A stretch of DNA of 64,000 bases from Thiocystis violascens DSM 198 (GTDB lineage: Bacteria; Pseudomonadota; Gammaproteobacteria; Chromatiales; Chromatiaceae). The stretch is taken from assembly GCF_000227745.2 (NCBI RefSeq), contig NC_018012.1, positions 3,155,501 to 3,219,500 on the forward strand. The letters are read 5' to 3'. Below, one piece after another: positions 17,860 to 26,102 of the stretch (position 1 is its first letter; every line of letters starts with the position of its first letter). The position numbers were made by a program, and so were the translations under genes. Under the pieces are notes generated by a model that searched no databases, was not told where the DNA came from, and was given only the letters and a program-made list of their open reading frames with translations.

Positions 17860-18374
17860 TTGGTGGATTGGCCCTGCAAACAATGGCTGCGCTCAGCGAC
17901 GGGCAATTTCTCCTCTCGGCCTTGCCTGATCCACATTGCGATCCTAAACTAACCCCGTTCGAGTTCTAAAGTCGCTGAAACGGCTTGCTTGCTTTCATCC
18001 GACTCAAGATCCTGCATGCGCCCTTCGACCTTCACAGCCACGACTCAACCGGCCGCGATTCGCGACTGGCTGTCGCGTCGCGCGTGTGTGCCTGGCGGCG
18101 CTGGTCAGGGTCGATCGGGATCAAATTTCGCTCGTTACCCAAGGCGCGCGCCCTCCATCCGCGCCGAATTTGGCAATCGCCACTTCGGCACAACGACGGC
18201 TCGCACCATCTGATCGTCTGACCGGCCTTCCCCCGTCAGTCGATCTGGCGGGGAACGCAAAGACCGGACGCTTCAAGCTCCACTTCCCGGTTCTCATTCT
18301 TCCTCGCCGCTTTCAGGCTCGACCCTGTCGGTCGCGCCCAGACCGCGCCTGTGTGCGCAGCGAGGATGAGCAAC
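17860..18374. other. intergenic region before the rsr remnant
   Basis: No gene is recognised in these 515 bases. Short plus-strand frames exist (for example 17989-18213) but have low-complexity Arg/Ser composition and no family resemblance. No RtcR regulator gene or clear sigma-54 site for rsr was found. The region may be the worn 5' flank of the rsr-rtcB locus. Confidence 0.4.
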
Positions 18375-18960
18375 ATGGCGAATCGACAACTCTTTGCATC
18401 CACTCGGGGCCGTTTGGCATCGCCGGCCAACGCGCGCAATGAAGCCGGCGGCTTGGCCTATGCGTTCTCCCCCAAGGCCGCCCTGGCGCAACTGGCGATG
18501 ACTGGAACGCTCGCCAATGCCTTCTATGCCGACACCGAGACTCAGCTCGCGAGCCTGCTGGAGGTGGCGCGTCAGGTCGAACCGCGCGATGTGGCGCAGG
18601 TCGCGATCTTTGCTCGTCGCCAGAGCTACATGAAAGACACCCCAGCGGTGCTGGTGGCTTGGCTGACCTCGTCGATCCCGCACTCGCCAAGCGCATTTTC
18701 CTGCGGGTCATCGACAATGGGCGGATGCTGCGCAACTTCGTGCAGGTCATGCGGCGCTGCACGATGCCATGGAGATCGCCCTGGAGAATGTACCGACACT
18801 CGCGGGCCAGATCTATCTCCTGCCCGATGTCTCGGGGATCCAGCGCCCCGTGACGGGCGATCGCCGGGGCGCATCCAGCCAGGTGAGCTGCCGCGATGTG
18901 GCGCCCCTGATCGTCTCGGCGATCCTGCGCCAAAATCGAAGCCATGGAGGTGTAAACGAG
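18375..18960 (+). pseudogene. rsr: Ro60/TROVE-domain RNA-binding protein (Rsr) remnant
   Basis: The first 95 codons (MANRQLFASTRGRLASPANA through RRQSYMKDTPAVLVAWL) are a typical bacterial Ro60 N-terminus with a GAGG ribosome-binding site. The frame then shifts to ADLVDPALAKRIFLRVIDNG and MLRNFVQVMR, still TROVE. A large block is missing before IALENVPTLAGQIYLLPDVSG, the start of the vWA domain, where the metal-binding DxSxS motif is damaged (DVSGIQRP). The matching pieces amount to about 190 residues, against roughly 530 in intact Ro60. The gene is dead, and its 3' side ends near an IS1182-type element. Ro60 binds Y RNAs and misfolded RNAs. Confidence 0.85.
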
Positions 18961-19050
18961 TTGGCCTGCTGGAGGGGAATGCAGCCGGGAATCCATGTCT
19001 TGAAAACATCGCCAAGCTCTCGACACCCCTTGTCTCCTCCGGCGGGCACT

Positions 19051-20701
19051 GAGAGGTTGTGAAGAAATCGATTTTCGCCCAGTGATGGCGACAGCGCTGC
19101 CCTTTGTGCTGCGCGCAGAGCCGCGAGGCGGAGAGGAAGCCATCATCGGGAAATGGGGCGATCAATCGGCAGAGATCGGCAGAGATCGGCAGAATTCGCG
19201 CCGAAACCGACGACATTATTTATAATCAGTGCCTTATGCGGTTACTGTGGTTCCGCTAGACGCGCCTTTCCCGTCGCCCAGCAGACTCGGCGCCAAGGCG
19301 AGTGTACGCATGAGATTGTGGGCGAGGGCATGCAGCAGGAGCACACAGCGGACTTTGGCGGCACCACGCACCCGCAGTCGGGTCAGGCCGCGTTCGCGCG
19401 CCTGGGCGTTGACGCATTCGGCGGTGGCTGCCCGCTTTTTGTAGATCGCCTTGGCCGCGTCCGTTCCCATGCGTTCACGCCAGGCGCCGACGGCGGCGCT
19501 GTCGCCGTCCTTGGCGACATGCGGGTCGGTGGCGGCATCTTTCGGTTTGGGCACCGGAGCGTAGACTAAGGTGTGCGCGCCGGCGCGATCCAATTGGTCA
19601 TGGGCCGGATAGCCACCGTCGACCAGCCACTCATCGGGGCTCTGTCCGCAACGCTCCTCGACCTGCTCGATCATGGGTAGGAGTTGCGCCATGTCGGTGC
19701 CGACGGTAACCGCCGCGACACCGACGACGACTTGGCTGGCGGTGTCGGTGGCGTATTGACCGTTGTAGGCGGGACGGAAGCCCCCGTCGCCCATCTTCAT
19801 GACCGTGGCTTCGGCATCGGTGGTGGAGGCCCGCGCCTGCTCGCGCGGCTTGCCTTGCTTGGCCTTGATCTCGGCCAGTTCGGGCAACCGCTCCAGCGCC
19901 TGCTCGATGCGCTCCCGGCGCTCCCGCGCGGCCCGCTCGCGCGCCGCCTGTTGGCGCCGGGTCCGCGCCCCGGAGTTCTCTTCGGCCTGCTGCTTGAGGG
20001 CGGCAACCTGCGCCCGCGCCTCTTCCAGGCACCGCTCCAGCGTCTCACCGCGCCGAAACGAGGCCGCGCCGGCACTGGCGCGGATGCGCACGCCGTCCTG
20101 TGCGACCCGCTTGAGGGTCACGGCCCCCACCGCCATCAGGGCCGCGACACTGTCGGTCAGCACCGCCTCGAACGTCTCGCCATGGGCGCTGCGGAAATCC
20201 GACAGAGTGTGATGGTTGACCTGCACGCCGCCGCAGATCCAGCGATAGGCATCATGCGCTTGGGTCAGGCGCGCCACGCTTCGCGCCGTGCCCACCCCAT
20301 CGAGCGTGGCATAGAGCCACAGGGCGAACAGGATCTCCGGGGCGATCGCGGTGCGCCCACTGCCGCCTTCCACCGCGCGGATGTCGGCGTACATCCGGCT
20401 CAAGTCGGCCTGTTCCACCCAGGCCCAGACAACCCGCGCCCGGTGCTCTTCGGGCAGCAGCGAGTCCAGGTCGCTCGGGCGCAGTTCCCGTTGCGTCCGG
20501 TTGGGCCAGCGCACCCGCGCCACCCCGGGGGGCGGCGCCTGACGCTGCTCGGCCTGGGCCAGCAGGTCCGGGACGCCGTCGAACAGGCCAGGTTGGAGAT
20601 CATCCGCCATCGTTTGCTCGCCGGGGGCCATTGCTTCGATGGGGCTATTTTACCGCCCCCCAGGAGCAGCGGCCAGGCCGCGAGGTTTTTTCACAGCCTC
20701 T
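19051..20701 (-). mobile_element. IS1182-family insertion sequence, copy 1
   Basis: An element of about 1650 bp. Its ends carry imperfect inverted repeats: AGAGGTTGTGAAGAAA at the left and, read inward from the right, AGAGGCTGTGAAAAAA. I could not settle the target duplication. It lies between the rsr remnant and the rtcB leader. The sequence from its left end to about base 656 recurs unchanged in coordinate spacing at 59677-60332. Confidence 0.85.
19234..20610 (-). CDS. IS1182-family transposase
   Basis: A DDE transposase of about 458 residues. It has the IS1182 layout: an N-terminal DUF772-type domain (AIAPEILFALWLYATLDGVG, HHTLSDFRSAHGE), a charged coiled-coil insertion (about residues 210-265) and a C-terminal catalytic domain (EWLVDGGYPAHDQL, KAIYKKRAATAECVNAQARERG). 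The reading frame begins seven codons upstream (20631), so the exact start is uncertain. The frame is intact. Confidence 0.9.
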   Translation of the reverse strand: MADDLQPGLFDGVPDLLAQAEQRQAPPPGVARVRWPNRTQRELRPSDLDSLLPEEHRARVVWAWVEQADLSRMYADIRAVEGGSGRTAIAPEILFALWLYATLDGVGTARSVARLTQAHDAYRWICGGVQVNHHTLSDFRSAHGETFEAVLTDSVAALMAVGAVTLKRVAQDGVRIRASAGAASFRRGETLERCLEEARAQVAALKQQAEENSGARTRRQQAARERAARERRERIEQALERLPELAEIKAKQGKPREQARASTTDAEATVMKMGDGGFRPAYNGQYATDTASQVVVGVAAVTVGTDMAQLLPMIEQVEERCGQSPDEWLVDGGYPAHDQLDRAGAHTLVYAPVPKPKDAATDPHVAKDGDSAAVGAWRERMGTDAAKAIYKKRAATAECVNAQARERGLTRLRVRGAAKVRCVLLLHALAHNLMRTLALAPSLLGDGKGASSGTTVTA

Positions 20702-20790
20702 GAGTTCGGGCGAATGCGGGTGGGCGTTCAACGCTTTATCGGTCAGCCGACGACGGTCGGCATTCCGGTCGTGCCGGGAGACCCGTCCCC

Positions 20791-20950
20791 CCATCTTGTC
20801 GCCCTTTTGTTTCGCGACGAATGCGGTTCGAGAGCATTAGAAAAGGTGTGGAGTCCTTCGCCCCGTTCACAGGCGGAGAAGTCGTTCAAGGATGGACATG
20901 AGCATGAACCCTGTCGGCCATCTTGTCATCGCCCTTTTTTCGGCCACGAA
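20791..20950 (+). repeat. tandem related segments upstream of the Y RNA
   Basis: The segment starting CCATCTTGTCGCCCTTTT at 20791 is repeated in diverged form as CCATCTTGTCATCGCCCTTT at 20919, each followed by a GCC/CGC-rich part and ACGAATGC. Between them is a hairpin (AATGC..GCATT around 20820-20838, with a GGTTCGAGA loop) and another stem (CTTCGCC/GGCGGAG, 20856-20878). This may be a second, less tRNA-like Y RNA (as yrlB is next to yrlA in Salmonella) or duplicated leader sequence. Confidence 0.35.
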
Positions 20951-21060
20951 TGCCGCTGGCGCTACTTTGTGTCGCGGGTTCGAGTCCCGCCATCGCGTCA
21001 GCGATGTAGCTCAGTCGGTAGAGTAAAAGTCTGGCCTTGTGCCAGGCGTCGGCACCCTTG
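20945..21060 (+). ncRNA. candidate YrlA-type Y RNA with a circularly permuted tRNA fold
   Basis: A T arm comes first: stem GCGGG (20974-20978), loop TTCGAGT, stem CCCGC (20986-20990). It is followed by a 6-bp helix closed by a tetraloop (CATCGC-GTCA-GCGATG, 20991-21006) where a tRNA would have its open acceptor end. Then come TA and a D arm, GCTC-AGTCGGTA-GAGT (21009-21024). The two ends of the RNA therefore lie at the anticodon side. There GCCGCTGGC (20952-20960) can pair with GCCAG and CGGC (21041-21053), leaving a 4-base bulge. A local hairpin, CTGGC-CTTGT-GCCAG, competes with that stem. Known bacterial YrlA RNAs have just this permuted tRNA mimic and are encoded between rsr and rtcB, as here. 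Ends are approximate. Confidence 0.65.
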
Positions 21061-21064
21061 TCGC
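21050..21064 (+). promoter_or_regulatory. possible sigma-54 promoter for rtcB
   Basis: CGGCACCCTTGTCGC has the invariant GG and GC separated by 10 bases and resembles TGGCAC-N5-TTGC with two mismatches. In Escherichia coli rtcBA is sigma-54 dependent. The site overlaps the 3' part of the Y RNA candidate, so it is tentative. Confidence 0.3.
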
Positions 21065-21082
21065 GGCCACCTTTTTAGAACT

Positions 21083-21103
21083 GGGGATCGTCAGACGATC
21101 CCC
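21083..21103 (+). terminator. strong hairpin in the rtcB leader
   Basis: GGGGATCG and CGATCCCC form a perfect 8-bp stem around TCAGA (extendable by two further complementary bases). No T-run follows, so it is not a standard intrinsic terminator. It may instead mark the 3' boundary of the upstream RNA or protect the rtcB message. Confidence 0.4.
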
Positions 21104-21166
21104 GCATGGTCGGTCCACACCGAACCGACCCGAATCGTGCCGCTCGGCAAGCGGCCTGGAGGACAG

Positions 21167-22364
21167 ATGCCCATCAAGCAAGTGATCACCGAGGGCGAGC
21201 GGCCGGTCAAGGTCTGGACCGACGACCTCGATCCGCGTTCGCGCGAGCAATTGACCAATCTCTCCAAGCTGCCGTTCATCCATCATCATGTCGCCGCCAT
21301 GCCCGATGTGCACGCCGGGATTGGCGCCACCATCGGCAGCGTCATTGCCACGCATCAGGCGATCATCCCGGCCGCCGTCGGGGTCGACATCGGGTGCGGC
21401 ATGGCCGCCGCGCGCACTTCGCTGAGCGCCGAGCAGATCGACGAGCGCGTGCTTAAAAAAGTCTTCGACCAGATCAGCCGGGATGTGCCGGTCGGGCGAG
21501 CCCAGCACAAAGACGAGCGCGCCTTGAGCGAGGCCGCCGCGCCGTTCGCCGCGCCGCTCCAGGCGATGACCGACCGACACCCGCAACTGCTCAAGGCGTT
21601 CGGGCGTTTCTCCAACTGGGTGAACCAGATGGGTACCCTGGGCGGTGGCAATCACTTCATCGAGGTCTGTCTGGATGAAGCCGGCCAGGTGTGGGTCATG
21701 CTGCACTCGGGCAGCCGGGGCATCGGCAACGCCATCGGCACCTATTTCATCGAGCTGGCCAGGCGCGACATGGAACGCTGGTTTATCCAGCTCCCCGACC
21801 GCGATCTGGCCTATTTCCCGGAGGGCAGCGCGCATTTCGACGACTACGTGACCGCCGTCTCCTGGGCGCAAGCCCTATGCCCGCGAGAACCGCGATCAGA
21901 TGATGACGTTGGTGCTCGCCGCGCTGGCCCGGCATCTGCCGGTCTTTGCGGTGACGACGGAGGTGGTCGACTGCCATCACAACTATGTCGAGCGCGAGCA
22001 TCATTACGGCGCGGATGTCTGGGTGACCCGCAAGGGCGCGATCCGGGCACGCGCCGGCGATCTGGGCATCATCCCCGGCAGCATGGGGGCGCGCAGCTAC
22101 ATCGTGCGCGGTCTGGGCAACCCGGACAGCTTCTGTTCCAGTGCCCACGGCGCCGGGCGGCGCATGAGCCGCACCGCCGCCGAGAAGCAGTTCACCGCGG
22201 CGGACCTCGCGGCGCAGACGGCGGGCGTCATCTGTCGGAAGGACAAGGGCGTGCTCGACGAGATTCCCGGCGCCTACAAGGACATCGATCAAGTCATGGC
22301 CAATCAGGCGGATCTCGTCGAGGTGGTGCATACCCTCAAGCAGGTGGTGTGTGTGAAGGGGTGA
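21167..22364 (+). pseudogene. rtcB: RNA-splicing ligase RtcB, frameshifted
   Basis: RtcB joins 2',3'-cyclic-phosphate and 5'-OH RNA ends using GTP and Mn2+. The ATG has a GGAGGA ribosome-binding site. Family motifs are all present across two frames: GVDIGCGMAA, GTLGGGNHFIEV and HSGSRGIGNAIG in the first frame; HHNYVERE, GSMGARSYIVRG and SAHGAGRRMSR (guanylylated histidine) in the second. The frame breaks after WAQA, in a CCC run at 21873-21875, where one C is extra. With one C removed, the protein would be about 399 residues, close to E. coli RtcB. This is either a recent mutation or a sequencing error. No rtcA follows. Confidence 0.92.
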
Positions 22365-22450
22365 TCTAGACGCAATGGTTTTACCAGGACGGCCCCATCG
22401 TTTGGGACCAAGCGTGTTTTTATTGACCGCAACCTGGGACTAAGTACTTC

Positions 22451-22891
22451 ATGGCGTATGCGGTGGAAAACGATTTGTTTGCGATGCTGCAAAGCCTGGG
22501 GGTACGTTTCGTCCTGAATGCGGTCATCGCCGGCGATCCCGATGCGGCCGAAACACTGCACAGTACGTAGGCGCTGTTAGAGCACACGACGACGCTGGCA
22601 CTGCCAACGCTGATCTGGCTGAACGCCCACCTGGGGAGCCTGGAATTCAATCGGCAACCCATCGTGGAGATGGAGCTTTTTCGGGTCCATGCCGCACGCA
22701 TCCTCGGCTGGGTAACGCTGCCGCACTACACGGCGCAAACATTTGGACAGGATGTCGAGCAGCTGCTGAAGCAGCGCTGGACGTTTCAGGAGGCACACGA
22801 GCGCCTGAACCTGATGCCGCAGATGCGCCTGCTGAAAGTCAAGGAAGCGCTCTGGGTGCAGTTGGATCGGATCTTTGCGACGGAGCTTTAA
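22451..22891 (+). pseudogene. unrecognised gene with an in-frame stop
   Basis: A 146-codon frame beginning MAYAVENDLFAMLQSLGVRF is broken by a single TAG at codon 40 (22568-22570) and then continues without further stops to ASP/LEU-rich helical sequence ending LWVQLDRIFATEL. The composition (LPTLIWLNAHLGSLEFN, QRWTFQEAHERLNLM) is that of a normal soluble helical protein, not a shadow frame. I do not recognise the family. It lies just after rtcB, on the same strand. Confidence 0.5.
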
Positions 22892-23164
22892 AATGCGGTG
22901 GCAGCAGCTTGGCGATGATGTCGACCTTGCACCCAGGGGATCGCCCGCCATCCGCCATCGGCCATCCGTCGCCGCACCGGAACAGACTCGGCGGAGAAGA
23001 GCATAAGGAGAGTAGGGCTTCCGTCGGTGACGGGTGCTTTATTCGAGTCTGATCAAGCTGTAGCGTCTCATGCCAACCGATGACGCAGTGGGGGGAGCAA
23101 TTGGGGAACCGCTTAAATCAATTACGACATAAGTAATTGAATTAAAAATTATTTCTTCATTTAT

Positions 23165-23254
<90 letters not shown>

Positions 23255-23411
23255 GGGAACTGTCGATCTGCACCGAAATGCAGACCGTGCATTTTAATCC
23301 TGGGGGCGCTTCCTGTCTATCCGATTTAACCTCCACGCCTGCCAGAGTGTTTAAACCGGCCCGTGCCGTCTAACTGGTGTCTGCATCGTCAGGCGATCCA
23401 GCGCTGAATTT

Positions 23412-25817
23412 TTACCCCGCCGACTTGAACAACAGCGGCAGTACGTCATCGTAACGGGAGGCGAAGTGCACCTTCAGCCCCTTGCGGACATGCTCCGGGA
23501 CTTCCTCGAAGTCCCCCCGATTATCCTCGGGCAGGATGATTTCCTTGATCCCGGCGCGGCGCGCAGCGATGAGTTTTTCGCGGATGCCGCCGACCGGGAA
23601 GACTTCGCCGGTCAGGGTAATCTCGCCGGTCATGGCGATGCGGCGGACCGGTTCGTTGCGCGCCAGCGAGAGCAAGGCGGAGGTCAGGGTGACGCCAGCG
23701 GAGGGGCCATCCTTGGGCGTGGCGCCGGCGGGAACGTGGACGTGAATAAACGATTTCTCGAAGAAGGTCGGATCGGCGCCGAATTCCTTGGCATGACTGA
23801 CCAGATAGCCGTAAGCGATCTCGGCGGATTCCTTCATGACATCGCCCAACTGTCCGGTCAGCTTGAAACCGCGGGTGAAGCTGTGGGTGCGCGCGGCCTC
23901 GATGGAAAGTGTCGCGCCGCCCATCGCGGTCCAGGCCAGGCCGGTGACGACGCCGGGGCCGCTCAACTTGCGCTCGTCGCGAAAGACCGGACTGCCGAGA
24001 TAACCCTTGAGGTCCGTTTCGGCGATGTCGATCGGCGTCTCTTCGCCCTCCAGCATCCGCACCGCGACCTTGCGCACGATCTTGCCGAGTTGTTTTTCCA
24101 GCCGACGCACACCGGCGTCGCGCGCGTAGCCCTCGATCAGCGCGCGCAGGGTTTTGGTGTCTAGCTTGACCGCGCCCTTGGACAGGCCCGCCCGGTCGAT
24201 CTGGCGCGGCAGGAGATATTTTTTGGCGATCTGGAGCTTTTCCTCGGCGATATAGCCGGAGAGCTGGATGACCTCCATGCGGTCGAGCAGCGGGCCGGGA
24301 ATGCTGTCCAACTGATTGGCGGTACAGACGAACAGCACCTTGGAAAGGTCGAAGCGCAGGTCTAGATAGTGATCGAGAAAATCCGAGTTCTGTTCCGGGT
24401 CCAGCACTTCCAGCAGGGCCGAGGCCGGGTCGCCGTGGTAAGAGGCGCCAATCTTGTCGATCTCGTCGAGCATGATGACCGGGTTGGCGGTTCCGGCGTC
24501 CTTCATGGCCTGCAGAAATTTGCCGGGCATGGCGCCGATATAGGTGCGCCGGTGGCCCTTGATTTCGGCCTCGTCCCGGATGCCGCCGACCGAGAAGCGG
24601 AAGAACCGTCGACCCAGGGCGTCGGCGATGGAGTGGCCGATGGAGGTTTTGCCCACGCCGGGCGGGCCGACCAGCAGGATGATGGAGCCGGCGATCTCGC
24701 CTTTGTGGATGCCGACCGCGAGGAATTCGAGGATGCGCTTTTTGACATCCTCCAGGCCGTAATGGTCGCGGTCGAGGACGCGGCGGGCGCGCTTGAGATC
24801 CAGTTTATCCGCCGAGTGCTTGCCCCAGGGCAGCAGGGTAATCCAGTCGAGGTAGTTGCGGGTGACCGAATACTCGGGCGAGCCGGTCTCCAGGATACCC
24901 ATCTTCTCCAATTCTTCCTCGACCTGTTTTTTCGCCTGTTCGGTCAGGATCAAATCCTTGATCCGCGAACGGAACTTGTCGATTTCGGCGGTGCGGTCGT
25001 CCTTGGCGATGCCAAGCTCTTTCTGGATCGCCTTGAGCTGCTCGCGCAGAAAGAACTCGCGCTGCTGCTTCTGCATCTTCTCCTCGACCGTGCGCCGGAT
25101 CTTCTGCTGGGCGCGGGCCAGTTCGAGTTCGTTGTTGAGCAGAACCAGCACCTTTTCCATGCGCTGAAGCAGCGGGAGAATCTCCAGCACGTCCTGCAAT
25201 TGCTCCTTGGTGGAGGTCGTCAGGCTGGCCGCGAAATCGGCGAGATGCGAGGGATCGTCCGGACCGAAGCGGTCCAGGAACATCCGCAGTTCTTCCACGT
25301 ACAGCGGATTGAGCGGCAGCAACTCCTTGATGGTGTTGATGACCGCCATGGCATAGGCTTTGATTTCGCTGCTCGGCGGGCCGGCGGGTTCGGGCAGATA
25401 GGTGACGCGGGCGCGGAAGGGCACCTCGCGGTGCGCCCAACCGGCAATGCGGAAGCGCTGGAGACATTCCACCAGCACTTGCAGATGACCGTCCTGCTGA
25501 TGGATGCGATGGACCCGGCAGGCGGTGCCGATGGCGTGAAAATTCCCGGTGGTGGCTTCCTCCGAGGTTTCGCTGTCCACCAAGAGGACGCCGAGCATTT
25601 TGTGCTCGGTGTCGGCCACCGCCTTCATGGTCGAGGCCCAATGTTCGGCATCCATCATCAGCGGAACCGCCTGCCCAGGGAAAAAGGGCCGAGAGGCGAC
25701 GGGCAGGATATGAATCTCGGTAGGCAGGACATCGTTGGCGCGCGCGAGCTGGATCGGCTCCAGAGTCTCGCTGACGCCATCCTCGCTCGCATGATCCCCG
25801 CGTTCCTCATCCGACAT
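23412..25817 (-). CDS. lon: ATP-dependent protease Lon
   Basis: Cytoplasmic AAA+ serine protease that degrades misfolded and regulatory proteins. It has an N-terminal LON substrate domain (VLPTEIHILPVASRPFFPGQ), a coiled coil, an AAA module with Walker A GPPGVGKT (about residue 384) and Walker B MLDEIDKIG, and a protease domain with the catalytic Ser in KDGPSAGVT (about 706) and Lys in GGIREK (about 744). From the ATG with an upstream GAGG it is 801 residues. A longer frame upstream lacks Lon similarity. It is transcribed alone on the minus strand. The N-terminal acidic extension (SDEERGDHASEDG) is slightly longer than usual. Confidence 0.95.
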   Translation of the reverse strand: MSDEERGDHASEDGVSETLEPIQLARANDVLPTEIHILPVASRPFFPGQAVPLMMDAEHWASTMKAVADTEHKMLGVLLVDSETSEEATTGNFHAIGTACRVHRIHQQDGHLQVLVECLQRFRIAGWAHREVPFRARVTYLPEPAGPPSSEIKAYAMAVINTIKELLPLNPLYVEELRMFLDRFGPDDPSHLADFAASLTTSTKEQLQDVLEILPLLQRMEKVLVLLNNELELARAQQKIRRTVEEKMQKQQREFFLREQLKAIQKELGIAKDDRTAEIDKFRSRIKDLILTEQAKKQVEEELEKMGILETGSPEYSVTRNYLDWITLLPWGKHSADKLDLKRARRVLDRDHYGLEDVKKRILEFLAVGIHKGEIAGSIILLVGPPGVGKTSIGHSIADALGRRFFRFSVGGIRDEAEIKGHRRTYIGAMPGKFLQAMKDAGTANPVIMLDEIDKIGASYHGDPASALLEVLDPEQNSDFLDHYLDLRFDLSKVLFVCTANQLDSIPGPLLDRMEVIQLSGYIAEEKLQIAKKYLLPRQIDRAGLSKGAVKLDTKTLRALIEGYARDAGVRRLEKQLGKIVRKVAVRMLEGEETPIDIAETDLKGYLGSPVFRDERKLSGPGVVTGLAWTAMGGATLSIEAARTHSFTRGFKLTGQLGDVMKESAEIAYGYLVSHAKEFGADPTFFEKSFIHVHVPAGATPKDGPSAGVTLTSALLSLARNEPVRRIAMTGEITLTGEVFPVGGIREKLIAARRAGIKEIILPEDNRGDFEEVPEHVRKGLKVHFASRYDDVLPLLFKSAG

Positions 25818-26102
25818 GCCATGTACCTCGCTTGAAAAACCCTGATCCGGGGTAGCGAATTTCAGGTCTTTGGCGCGGATTTGCAAGCCCAGGCGCTGGT
25901 CAAGACGGGAGTGATTCGCCCTCAAGGCCCTGATCTACACCGCCTGGGCCGCATCGACGCCATCAACACAAACAAAGATGGCAGCACCGCTCGGTTGAGT
26001 CTCGTCTGCGGTGATCTGACGTGCGACGGCGCGCGCGTCGCCGACCATCCAGCACACACGATGGCAGGTCGAGATGGTTTTTGCTAAATGCAGCTTCATG
26101 GA

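Noticed and set aside
17989..18213. Small plus-strand frames upstream of the rsr remnant
   Set aside because: Low-complexity Arg/Ser/Ala composition, overlapping frames of similar length, and no resemblance to RtcR or any other known protein.
20974..21024. An ordinary tRNA gene, suggested by perfect T-loop and D-loop sequences
   Set aside because: The T arm comes before the D arm, and no anticodon arm lies between a D and T arm in normal order. The permuted Y RNA explanation fits better.
20639..21166. Extension of the rtcB frame upstream by 176 codons
   Set aside because: It translates the IS end and the Y RNA region into Arg/Pro-rich sequence. The ATG at 21167 has a strong ribosome-binding site and starts the family-typical MPIKQVITEG.
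25935..26099. A 54-codon minus-strand frame next to lon
   Set aside because: No recognised family and no supporting context. Its start lies in the IS4 target duplication. It is kept only as a low-interest finding.
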